Source: Baffinella frigidus (taxonomy: Eukaryota > Cryptophyceae > Cryptomonadales > Baffinellaceae). From it: a DNA stretch of 12,259 nt. The notes below the pieces were generated by a model. That model was not told the origin of the DNA and searched no databases. It saw nothing but the letters and a program-made list of their open reading frames with translations. Shown piece by piece: positions 6,818 to 12,192 of the stretch (positions are counted from its first letter, which is position 1; every line of letters starts with the position of its first letter). The stretch is from NCBI GenBank assembly GCA_026770585.1, contig MU646484.1:314490-326748 (forward strand), given 5' to 3'. The position numbers were made by a program, and so were the translations under genes.

Positions 6818-6842
6818 TTTGTACGAAGGGCCTTCGTACAAA
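6818..6842. other. 25-bp near-perfect palindrome
   Basis: TTTGTACGAAGG at 6818-6829 and CCTTCGTACAAA at 6831-6842 are perfect inverse complements around one base. It would suit a cruciform or a dimer-binding site; it has no loop for a normal RNA hairpin. Confidence 0.9.
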
Positions 6843-6929
6843 TCAAGGTTGGCGAAACGATCAAAAAAGTTCACCTGGGGGAGGTTTCATGATTTTCGTG
6901 GGTTTCTGGTGCTTAGATTGTAGGGGTTT

Positions 6930-7109
6930 CGAGTTTCAGGGTGTAGTGGTTTAGGGGTTTAGGAGGTTAGGGGATTAGGGGTTTAGGGGGAGTGCGCACC
7001 GCTTCTGAAGGAAGGGCTTCCAAGGGCGTGTTGGGAACTTCTTCTTCCACCTGTTTAGGGTTTAGGGTTTAGGGTTTAGGGTTTAGGGTTTAGGGTTTAG
7101 GGTTTAGGG
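6930..7109. repeat. TTTAGGG block with eight perfect telomere heptamers
   Basis: 6930-6995 is degenerate (GGTTTAGGGG, GATTAGGGG). After an interruption, 7054-7109 is eight uninterrupted copies of TTTAGGG followed by TTTGTG. This is the cleanest telomere-type tract in the window and the main hint to lineage. Confidence 0.97.
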
Positions 7110-7329
7110 TTTGTGTCATGGTAAGGGTGGGGTCTGCTTCCATGAACTCTCCTAGGTTAGCCTCGGCAGAGATGTGCAGTGGCACACACGCCATCCAGAT
7201 CGGGTAGGAGCTTTTCGCATTGCATCAGGGAAAATGACCCATTTCACGGACACTATACGGTACAGAACCTGTCCGGTTTAGTTAACGGGTTTGAGGCTTC
7301 GGGGGATGGGCGAGTGCGGTACCTGAACC
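7110..7329. other. no gene seen
   Basis: Mixed-composition sequence between the telomere block and the repeat array. I found no domain, hairpin or tandem structure in it. Confidence 0.5.
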
Positions 7330-7760
7330 CAAACGCCTGAACCCAAACGGTGGCTCATTTTGCCGCCTTTTAACCTCTATTTTTACTGTGTATGTTTTTG
7401 TGAACTCAAACTCTCGGGGGCGGGGTGGAGGTGGTACCTGAACCCCAAAACGAGGTGGCTCATCTCACCGCCGTTCACCCGTCATCTGGACCGGGTATGT
7501 TTTGTGAACAGAAACTCTCGGGCGATGGGTGGGCACCTGAACCCAAACGCGAGATGGCTCATCTCGCCGCCATTCTCCTCAATCAGCGTCGCCGCCTGGT
7601 CTCGGGGTAATCAGATTCCCAGCGGTTTTGGGGTGGTCAGAACAGGGTTGGAACAGTCTGGGAGAGGGAGCCGAAGCACCCCCACACGCGAGATGGCGCA
7701 TCTCGCCGCCGTTATCCTCAATCAGCGTCGCCGCCTAGTTTCGGGGTGGTCAGAACGGGG
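7330..7760. repeat. array of repeats of about 105 bp
   Basis: CCTGAACCC(C)AAA followed by a palindromic box of the type GCGAGATGGCTCATCTCGC and GCCGCC recurs at about 7337, 7437 and 7540, with a partial copy at 7681. The last two boxes have perfect eight-base arms around a three-base centre. TTTTGTGAAC and AACTCTCGGG separate the early units. Later units share CTCAATCAGCGTCGCCGCCT and GTTTTGGGGTGGTCAGAAC. The long plus-strand open frame here follows the repeats and is not called. Confidence 0.9.
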
Positions 7761-7767
7761 GAGGAAT

Positions 7768-7911
7768 TCACCTCGGAAGATAACTGAATCAGTTCCGTTT
7801 CTATGGGAGATTGAATAGGAGAAATTAGATAGGGCATAGTAAATCTAATTAGGCCTCCTAAGTGAATGAAAACGCTTATTAGGGACCTGATTCAGTTATC
7901 TTTCGAGATGA
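7768..7911. mobile_element. 144-bp TIR element, family D copy 1, with GAAT target duplication
   Basis: The inverted ends start TCA(C/T)CTCG(A/G)AAGATAAC and continue through TGAATCAG to about base 28 with few mismatches. The element is flanked by GAAT at 7764-7767 and 7912-7915, consistent with a 4-bp target duplication. Copy 2 at 11154-11297 has the same length. The paralogous repeat unit at 7635-7660 lacks the element, showing GGAACAGTCTGGGAGAGGG where this one has GAAT, the element, then GAATAGTCTGGGAGAGGG. No transposase; a typical MITE. Confidence 0.88.
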
Positions 7912-8063
7912 GAATAGTCTGGGAGAGGGTGCCGAAGCATCCCCCAAAACAGGCTGGGAATCTCACCGGTTTCTCCCCAATTAGCTTCTCCGTCTGTTTT
8001 CGGGGTGGTGAGATTCCCAGCGGACTACGAAGGGATTTCGTGAATAACCGATCAGCGAATAAC
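7912..8063. repeat. continuation of the 7.6-kb repeat array
   Basis: AGTCTGGGAGAGGG with CCGAAGCA repeats the unit at 7651. GATTCCCAGCGG repeats 7612. ATTAGCTTCTCCGTCTG at about 7979 recurs after the next element at about 8376. The array is therefore split by insertions. Confidence 0.85.
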
Positions 8064-8372
8064 CATAGCACCCTACGGTAGGCCATCCGTAGGGACATAT
8101 CATTGTTACTACGGATATCCTAACCGATTCTTGGTGGCTCCTCAATTTCATTTCCATACAAGTATTAATTAATTGCTTTTGGCGTAACGAAATTTACTAC
8201 ACAAATGCTCTACTATTACTTTCATAAGCAAATCGTGTAGTAATTTTCGTTGCCCAAGAGCAATTAATCAATACTTGTATGGAGATGAAATTGAGGAGTC
8301 ACCAAGAATCGGTGAGGATATCCGTAGTAACAATGATACGTCCCTACGGATGGCCTACCGTAGGGTGCTATG
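8064..8372. mobile_element. 309-bp fold-back element with arms of about 139 bp
   Basis: The arms 8064-8202 and 8235-8372 are inverse complements with only scattered differences, leaving a loop of about 32 bases. The ends carry CCTACGGTAGG (8072-8082) and CCTACCGTAGG (8354-8364). The arms are AT-richer inward (AATTGCTTTT, ACTACACA). TA dinucleotides bound GCACCC...GGGTGC, so a TA target is possible, but the palindromic end makes this ambiguous. No ORF. If transcribed, it would form a long double-stranded RNA. Confidence 0.9.
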
Positions 8373-8438
8373 CAAATTAGCTTCTCCGTCTGGTGTCGGG
8401 GTGGTCAGTTACCCTGCCTGTTTTCGGGGTGATTAGAG

Positions 8439-8880
8439 GGAAAGCGGTCCCCAGTCAACAGTCGTGCGAGGACATAATTCTTTTGAAGAACTGTTCTCGT
8501 CTGCAGACAAGACGAGAGTTTCCCTAGCCAAGCACGGATTCCCAGCCCGAGATGTGAGTGTCCCGCGACTGTTGATCCGGACGGGATTTTCACAACAAAG
8601 ATGCCTGCATCTGTCAGAGTTTTTTTTCCAGGGAAAGCGGCAACCAGTCAACAGTCGTGCGTAGATAGGAGTCTCTCATCACCTCCTCCAAAGAACTTGT
8701 CTCGTCAGACACGAGTTTCCGTGGTCAACTACGGATTCCCAGCTGTTCAAGCACGGATTCCTAGCCCTGGCCCTGGGCTAGGAGAACCTACAGGGTTCGT
8801 TTCCAGGATAAACAGCACCCAATCAACAGTCGTGGGGGAATAGGAGTCTCTGACCACCTCATCCGAACAAACTGGCCTCA
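8439..8880. repeat. tandem repeat, period about 180-190 bp, 2.5 units
   Basis: GGGAAAGCGG with CAGTCAACAGTCGTGCG occurs at about 8439 and 8633, and as a variant (AATCAACAGTCGTGGGGG) at about 8820. Between them CACGGATTCC(C/T)AGCCC, ACGAGAGTTTCC or ACGAGTTTCC, and GACAAGACGAG-like sequences recur. AGGAGTCTCT with ACCACCTC begins the later half units. The plus strand reads similar peptides in different frames, so this is DNA-level repetition. Confidence 0.85.
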
Positions 8881-8898
8881 TCAGACCATTCCGTCTAG

Positions 8899-9037
8899 AG
8901 TGGAACTCAGGCACAGCGAGGATTCGGCGTTAACGCACCTCCTCGATAGAAAAACGCTCCTGATCAGTGACCTTCCCCAGGAAGTCCGGCATGTCATCCT
9001 CCCCGTCGTCGTCGACCCACCCCCCCTCGTCCCCAAA
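8899..9037 (-). pseudogene. decayed tandem copy of the 9110-9337 exon
   Basis: The minus strand reads DEGGWVDDDGEDDMPDFLG and then KVTDQERFSIEEVR followed by a stop, matching the neighbouring exon about 251 bp away. The next 54 or so bases of the intact copy are missing here. The junction lies at a GCGTCAAA-type short repeat that occurs at both edges of that segment in the intact copy, so slipped deletion is likely. The donor GGTGAGT has become CCTGAGT. Differences such as D/V, E/K, E/Q and F/S are mostly amino-acid changing, which fits loss of constraint. Confidence 0.7.
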
Positions 9038-9109
9038 AGTTGACGGATTGGTACCACACGGGAAATCAACTTCCAGTGTCCTCACTTTGAGGAGACCAGA
9101 TCAACTCAC

Positions 9110-9337
9110 CTACAGCGAGGATTCGGCTTTGACGCCGAATCCTGAATCCAGTCGAATTCCCGAAGGAACCAGAGGGGGTTTTGACGCACCTCCTCTATAA
9201 AAAAGCGCTCCTCATCAGTGACCTCCCCCAGGAAGTCCGGCATGTCATCCTCCCCGTCGTCGTCGTCCCACCCCCCCTCGTCCTCAGGCGGCATGCCGTC
9301 CGGCGATTCGAGCAAGGGAACGCCATAATCCGGTCCG
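9110..9337 (-). CDS. internal exon with strong splice donor, unknown acidic protein
   Basis: The family is not recognised. The minus strand encodes GPDYGVPLLESPDGMPPEDE, an acidic run WDDDDGEDD, then MPDFLGEVTDEERFFIEEVR and an aromatic end NPLWFLREFDWIQD. It ends at TAG|GTGAGT (donor 9109-9104), a near-ideal eukaryotic 5' splice site. A candidate acceptor TCTCGTTCGCAG ends at 9338. The exon is then 228 bp, 76 codons, with matching phase 2 at both ends, so it could be duplicated or skipped without frame loss. Just upstream, another frame reads RWVDEYARYLSFAADRIMAF, which also looks like protein. If both belong to one exon, a frame change near 9325 would make this a pseudogene. Its decayed duplicate lies downstream at 8899-9037. 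Confidence 0.5.
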
Positions 9338-9387
9338 CTGCGAACGAGAGATACCGCGCGTATTCGTCAACCCACCGCGCGTGGAAT

Positions 9388-9790
9388 CGTGGATTACTCA
9401 ACTGACTACATGTGGATGACTCAACTCACTGGATTGATCACTCAACTCACGCTGCGGTTGAGAGGCAGCGCCTCAGAGTGAGTTGGGAGATCAACGCCAA
9501 TTGTTGACTTATCAAGAGCTGATCCTGGCAGTGAGCCTGCCCGGTTGTAGTTATCATCCCAGCAGTTGGGAGTGATTTCACTCAACTCACAGATCTGCGG
9601 GTGAGAGGCAGCACCTCGGAGGGGCATACATCACTCAACTATCTTCACGATGGATTATGCAACTCACCTGACATTACTCACTCAACTCACATCATTTTTT
9701 TTGTTTTGCGGGTGAGAGGCACGCCCGCTCAACTCACAGTGATTTCACTCAACCCACAGATCTGTGGGTGAGAGGGAGTACCTCGGACGG
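9388..9790. repeat. CACTCAACTCAC repeat array
   Basis: ACTCAACTCAC recurs at about 9419, 9441, 9580, 9678 and 9728, several times followed by AGATCTG(C/T)GGGTGAGAGG or TGCGGTTGAGAGGCAG. On the minus strand each core reads GTGAGTTGAGT, that is, a donor-like GTGAGT. It is often preceded a few bases earlier by CTCTCACCCGCAG, an acceptor-like string. GAGTACCTCGGACGGGGCCC at 9776 recurs at about 10051. Peptides such as SEALPLNRSVS and SEVLPLTRRSVS end at stops in the minus frames of two units. Confidence 0.85.
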
Positions 9791-9860
9791 GGCCCTGTTT
9801 CTTTCAGAAGCCGCATGACCGTAGCCACTCACCACTATCGAGGCAACCAGGGGTTCGTTT

Positions 9861-9893
9861 AAAAGCCAAGGTCGAAAATCGACCTCGGCTTTT
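9861..9893. other. 33-bp hairpin
   Basis: AAAAGCCAAGGTCGA (9861-9875) pairs with TCGACCTCGGCTTTT (9879-9893) with one mismatch and an AAA loop. Imperfect pairing of GGGGTTC with GAACCCC extends the stem outward on both sides, so the whole unit is about 9849-9910. Confidence 0.85.
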
Positions 9894-10056
9894 CCGTAGG
9901 AACCCCCTATGCCCCTACGGGGTTGATCCGTAGGGCCTATGGATTACATTTTAAAATTGAATCACGTCGTCGCTCGGCAGCGGTTGGCATCAACTCGACT
10001 CAAGCTGCGGATGCGAGTTAACTTAGCGAAGCATCAGCCACATTGCGAGGGAGTAC

Positions 10057-10115
10057 CTCGGACGGGGCCCTGTCTCTTTCAGGAGCCGAAGGATCTCATC
10101 CAGCTCCTGTTCCAC
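10057..10115 (-). CDS. exon-like cassette, copy A
   Basis: Not recognised. On the minus strand the acceptor-like TCGTGTGTTCAG precedes 10115 and the frame reads VEQELDEILRLLKETGPRPR, a leucine-rich amphipathic segment. It ends at CCGAG|GTACTC, a weak donor-like site. Without splicing the frame continues to a stop near 10021. Copy B (10500-10541) aligns with six differences over 13 codons, five of them at third positions. Further partial copies lie at 9779-9815 (RLLKETGPRPRYSLSPTDLW) and 10157-10214, the latter frame-shifted by two bases. The opposite strand is also open from 9939 but shows no such pattern. Confidence 0.35.
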
Positions 10116-10233
10116 CTGAACACACGAGATTCCTTCTTAGAGGTTACTAACAGGAACAACCTCGGAGGGGGCCCTGTTTCTTTCAGGAGCTTTTCCGGAT
10201 CATTGGCAGCCCCTCTTCCACCTGCGCACACTC

Positions 10234-10395
10234 ATAGGCTAACGGCCTGAAAATGGGGTAGTTAGGCCTACGGCATTGCCTAGGACCTCCTACCGTAGGC
10301 CGAGGGATCCTAGGACCAAAAAGTCTCGGCCTACGGTAGGAGGTCCTAGGCAATGCCGTAGGCCTAACTACCCCATTTTCAGGCCGTTACCCTAT
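10234..10395. mobile_element. 162-bp hairpin element with 65-bp perfectly paired arms
   Basis: Bases 10240-10304 are the exact inverse complement of 10325-10389, with a 20-base loop. Pairing continues outward through ATAGG/CCTAT with one mismatch. Each arm carries CCTAGG and the 11-mer CCTACCGTAGG (10289-10299) or CCTACGGTAGG (10330-10340). TA dinucleotides lie at the ends of the perfect arms. It splits an exon-like cassette: CACCTGCGCACAC is on the left and ACACGCGAGTCTTTCTTAGAG-like sequence on the right, where other copies are continuous. No coding potential. Confidence 0.92.
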
Positions 10396-10499
10396 TAACA
10401 CGCGAGTCTTTCTTAGAGAGGAGCGCGGTTCCTCAAATTTTTTATTCCGCACACCGCTCTATTCTTGACCCTCCCTAGCTTCATTGCTCTCACACCCGT

Positions 10500-10541
10500 T
10501 TATTTCAGAAGTCGAAGCATCTCATCCAGCTCCTCATCAAC
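10500..10541 (-). CDS. exon-like cassette, copy B, ends at a stop
   Basis: After the acceptor-like CATGTGTTCAG, the minus strand reads VDEELDEMLRLLK and a TAA at 10502-10500. Relative to copy A the changes are V/V, E/D, Q/E, I/M, R/R and L/L, so three are silent and the others conservative. It lacks the rest of the copy A reading. It could be a terminal exon or a truncated copy. Confidence 0.3.
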   Translation of the reverse strand, partial: VDEELDEMLRLLK

Positions 10542-10598
10542 CTGAACACATGAGGTCCTTCTTATCGGCCAAAGTCGACGGTTCTGGCACCAAATTGT

Positions 10599-10642
10599 CT
10601 TTTGCCATTGCTGCATTATTCTTTTATCATTGCTGCATTATT
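10599..10642. repeat. 22-bp tandem duplication
   Basis: CTTTTGCCATTGCTGCATTATT at 10599 is followed at 10621 by a copy with ATC in place of GCC as its only change. It abuts TTCCACCTG, the boundary of another exon-like cassette copy. Confidence 0.95.
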
Positions 10643-10702
10643 TTCCACCTGCACACATGAGAGTCCTTCTTAGAGCTATTCCGGTAGGGCTGGGCCGCTT
10701 CT

Positions 10703-10843
10703 GCCACTTAGCAGCCACCGCAGTCTTCACGGATGCAGTCCATCTAAACGATTTGTACTAGAATCTTATCCATTGCTATGGATTCCAACCGGAATGTCCC
10801 CCGAGAATCCGGGGGAAAATATCTTCGGTCGCTGCTAAGTGGC
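10703..10843. mobile_element. 141-bp TIR element
   Basis: GCCACTTAGCAGCCACCG (10703) pairs with the end at 10843 with one mismatch in 18. Inside, TCCCCCG/CGGGGGA forms a stem at about 10797-10816, and GGATTCC/GGAATG lies next to it. No ORF. Probably a non-autonomous element. Confidence 0.75.
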
Positions 10844-11018
10844 TTGACGAATTGCCGATTTCGCGACTTGAAAAATGTTGACAAGACCATAAAACGGGTT
10901 TGAACGCACCGTTTCCAGTTTCTTGGTACAAAGGGAATTTCCAAATCGGCTATTGGGCAAAGCGAGGTCAGCCACGTCCTACCGGAATAGCTGTATTGTT
11001 CTCCTTCTTCTGCTTCAG

Positions 11019-11139
11019 TTCTTCCAACTATGATACAGAGCAGTCAAACCGTCCACCAATCCCGCCCAAGTCGTTGCCTAAGTCGTCACCAGAAGAGCGA
11101 CCCACGACAGTTGAACGGACCGCGGATGGATTTGACTGA
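11019..11139 (+). CDS. possible terminal exon after a strong acceptor
   Basis: Not recognised. The acceptor TTGTTCTCCTTCTTCTGCTTCAG ending at 11018 is a strong polypyrimidine tract. The following frame reads SSNYDTEQSNRPPIPPKSLP and then SSPEERPTTVERTADGFD to a TGA at 11137-11139. The segment is proline-, serine- and charge-rich, as in disordered tails. The frame is open 119 bases upstream of the acceptor, with no ATG. A second frame from an ATG at 11029 is also open and ends inside the neighbouring TIR element, so the frame choice is uncertain. Confidence 0.3.
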
Positions 11140-11153
11140 ATCGGGCAGGGCTT

Positions 11154-11297
11154 TTATCTCGAAAGATAACTGAATCAGTTCCTGTTTAACAGGAGGTCGA
11201 ATAGGAGAAATTAGCTGTGGAATTGCAATTTTAATTAGGCCTCCTAATTGAATGAAAACGCTAATTAGGGAACTGAATCAGTTATCTTCCGAGATGA
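11154..11297. mobile_element. 144-bp TIR element, family D copy 2
   Basis: Same length and ends as 7768-7911. Its inverted ends differ at very few positions and include AAGATAACTGAATCAGTTCC. The interior shares AATAGGAGAAATTAG, AATTAGGCCTCCTAA and GAATGAAAACGC. Flanks GCTT (11150-11153) and GTTT (11298-11301) match at three of four bases, a possible worn 4-bp target duplication. Confidence 0.88.
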
Positions 11298-11390
11298 GTT
11301 TGTTCCGGGACGGCAACTGAACCGGTCAAACGAGTCACCAACAAACCCTCCATCTAGCGAAATGTCGAACAGGGGACCCTAGCACCTACA

Positions 11391-11560
11391 CTGTCAACCC
11401 TCAACCATAAACCATCAAACCCCCGAACCCTAAATCTAGCACCCTAATCCATAAACCCCAAACCCTCAAGGTACCGTGGCCCTAACCCCTCAACCGTAAA
11501 CCATTAAACCCCCTAAACCCTAAACCCTAACACAAACCCCCGAATCCACAAACCCTACGC
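11391..11560. repeat. degenerate CCCTAAA telomere-like block
   Basis: CCCTAAA, CCATAAACC, CCATCAAACCCCC and TAAACCCTAAACCCTAA variants in the CCCTAAA orientation, interrupted at about 11468-11480. It lies downstream, on the minus strand, of a donor-like GTATGT, so it could be intronic for a minus-strand gene. Confidence 0.88.
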
Positions 11561-11571
11561 TCTGCACATAC

Positions 11572-11764
11572 AACATCGACCGTAGCCTCCTAGTTAAGGT
11601 CCATTTCCAGCATATCCTGTGGGGCTGTGCTGTCCTCTCTCTCTCTCTCTCCCGCCACCCCTCTCTCTCTCCTCTCTCTCCCCTCTCTCCCCTCTCTCTC
11701 TCCTCTCTCTCCTCTCTCTCCCCTCTCTCTCTCCTCCTCACATCCTCCTCACTCCACTCCTCCT
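11572..11764 (-). pseudogene. exon copy 3, split by a GA microsatellite and with a nonsense codon
   Basis: Related to the 12058-12189 exon. On the minus strand CGCCTCAG precedes 11764, then AGGAGGAGTGGAGTGAGGAGG matches the GAGGAGTGGACGGAGGAGG part of the intact copy. About 100 bp of (GA)n/(GGA)n follows. Then ATGCTGGAAATGGACCTTAAC aligns with the LLDKGFN part. The conserved Trp codon is TAG (11592-11590), followed by GAGGCTACGGTCGATGTT and a canonical GTATGT donor (11571-11566). Both the stop and the insertion argue against function. The donor survives. Confidence 0.6.
11631..11735. repeat. CT/CCT-rich microsatellite
   Basis: (CT)n with CCCCT interruptions. It lies inside exon copy 3 and appears to have grown from a GAGGAGGA-rich coding stretch on the minus strand. 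Long open frames here are a by-product of the repeat. Confidence 0.95.
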
Positions 11765-11783
11765 CTGAGGCGTCTTTCGGAAG

Positions 11784-11880
11784 CGAACCCTACACTGTCA
11801 ACCACTAAACCGACATTAAACCCCCGAAACCCCACACCCTGAACCTAACCTCCTCATGAATAAACCACACGCCCTAAACC
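11784..11880. repeat. degenerate CCCTAAA block
   Basis: CTGTCAACCACTAAACCG, CCCCCGAAACCCC, ACACCCTGAACC and CGCCCTAAACC units. On the minus strand it directly follows the GTAGGT donor-like site of exon copy 2. ACCCTACACTGTCAACC at 11788 resembles ACCTACACTGTCAACCC at about 11383, so the blocks share a duplicated segment. Confidence 0.8.
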
Positions 11881-11883
11881 TAC

Positions 11884-11924
11884 CACAGCGACTGAGCCTC
11901 CCAGTTCAGGTCAATGTCGAGCAT
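11884..11924 (-). pseudogene. exon copy 2, 3' part only
   Basis: The minus strand reads MLDIDLNWEAQSLW, aligning with LLDKGFNWEATVAV of the intact copy, with one base missing near the end. It is followed by a GTAGGT donor-like site (11883-11878). Upstream, instead of the GAGGAGTGG part, there is only (GA)n (11925-11990), so the 5' half has been replaced by microsatellite. The conserved Asn-Trp-Glu-Ala is retained. Confidence 0.55.
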
Positions 11925-11996
11925 ATCTCTCCCTCTCGCTCTCGCTCTCTCCTTCTCCCTCTCTCTCTCTCCCTCTCTCTCTCACACACACTCTCA
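11925..11996. repeat. CT/CCCT and CA microsatellite
   Basis: CTCT(CCCT) runs ending in CACACACACTCTCAC. It occupies the position of the 5' half of exon copy 2. Confidence 0.93.
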
Positions 11997-12050
11997 CTTC
12001 AGGGTTCAGGGTGCAGAGTGAAGGATTCAGGGTGCAGGGTGCAGGGTTCC
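11997..12050. repeat. GGTTCAGGGTGCAGGG variant block
   Basis: TTCAGGG and GTGCAGGG units, related to TTTAGGG but locally homogenised to another variant. It lies immediately after the GTACGT donor of the 12058-12189 exon on the minus strand. Confidence 0.85.
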
Positions 12051-12057
12051 AACGTAC

Positions 12058-12189
12058 CACGGCGACCGTAGCCTCCCAGTTAAAGCCCTTATCCAACAAT
12101 TCCTCCTCCGTCCACTCCTCCTTGCCCCCCGAAAACTCAGGCCCTGTCGGCAGCGGAGCCGTGCCATCCGCGATGCTTTCCAGAGTCAC
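12058..12189 (-). CDS. 132-bp phase-0 exon, intact member of an exon triplet
   Basis: The family is not recognised. On the minus strand the acceptor-like GCCCTAACTCAG precedes 12189. The exon reads VTLESIADGTAPLPTGPEFS, then GGKEEWTEEELLDKGFNWEA and TVAV, ending at GTG|GTACGT. It is exactly 44 codons and phase 0 at both ends, so splicing or skipping keeps frame. The peptide is acidic with two tryptophans. Its 3' half is related to segments at 11884-11924 and 11572-11612, each also followed by a GTRNGT donor, consistent with tandem exon duplication. The upstream flank is telomere-like DNA. The frame is open beyond the donor only through repeats. No ATG precedes it, so it is an internal exon. 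Confidence 0.5.
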
Positions 12190-12192
12190 CTG

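Noticed and set aside
7054-7109. True chromosome end
   Set aside because: Only eight perfect heptamers, with ordinary sequence continuing for 5 kb beyond and other blocks in the opposite orientation. It is interstitial.
7360-7818. 152-codon plus-strand frame
   Set aside because: It starts at a TTG, follows the 105-bp array in shifting frames between units, and ends inside the TIR element.
9861-9910. Bacterial-type rho-independent terminator
   Set aside because: The hairpin is real but the surroundings are eukaryotic, and the T run is part of the stem, not a tail.
9939-10250. 103-codon plus-strand frame from an ATG
   Set aside because: It crosses two cassette repeats and the edge of the 162-bp hairpin. 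Codon-position differences between copies favour the minus strand instead.
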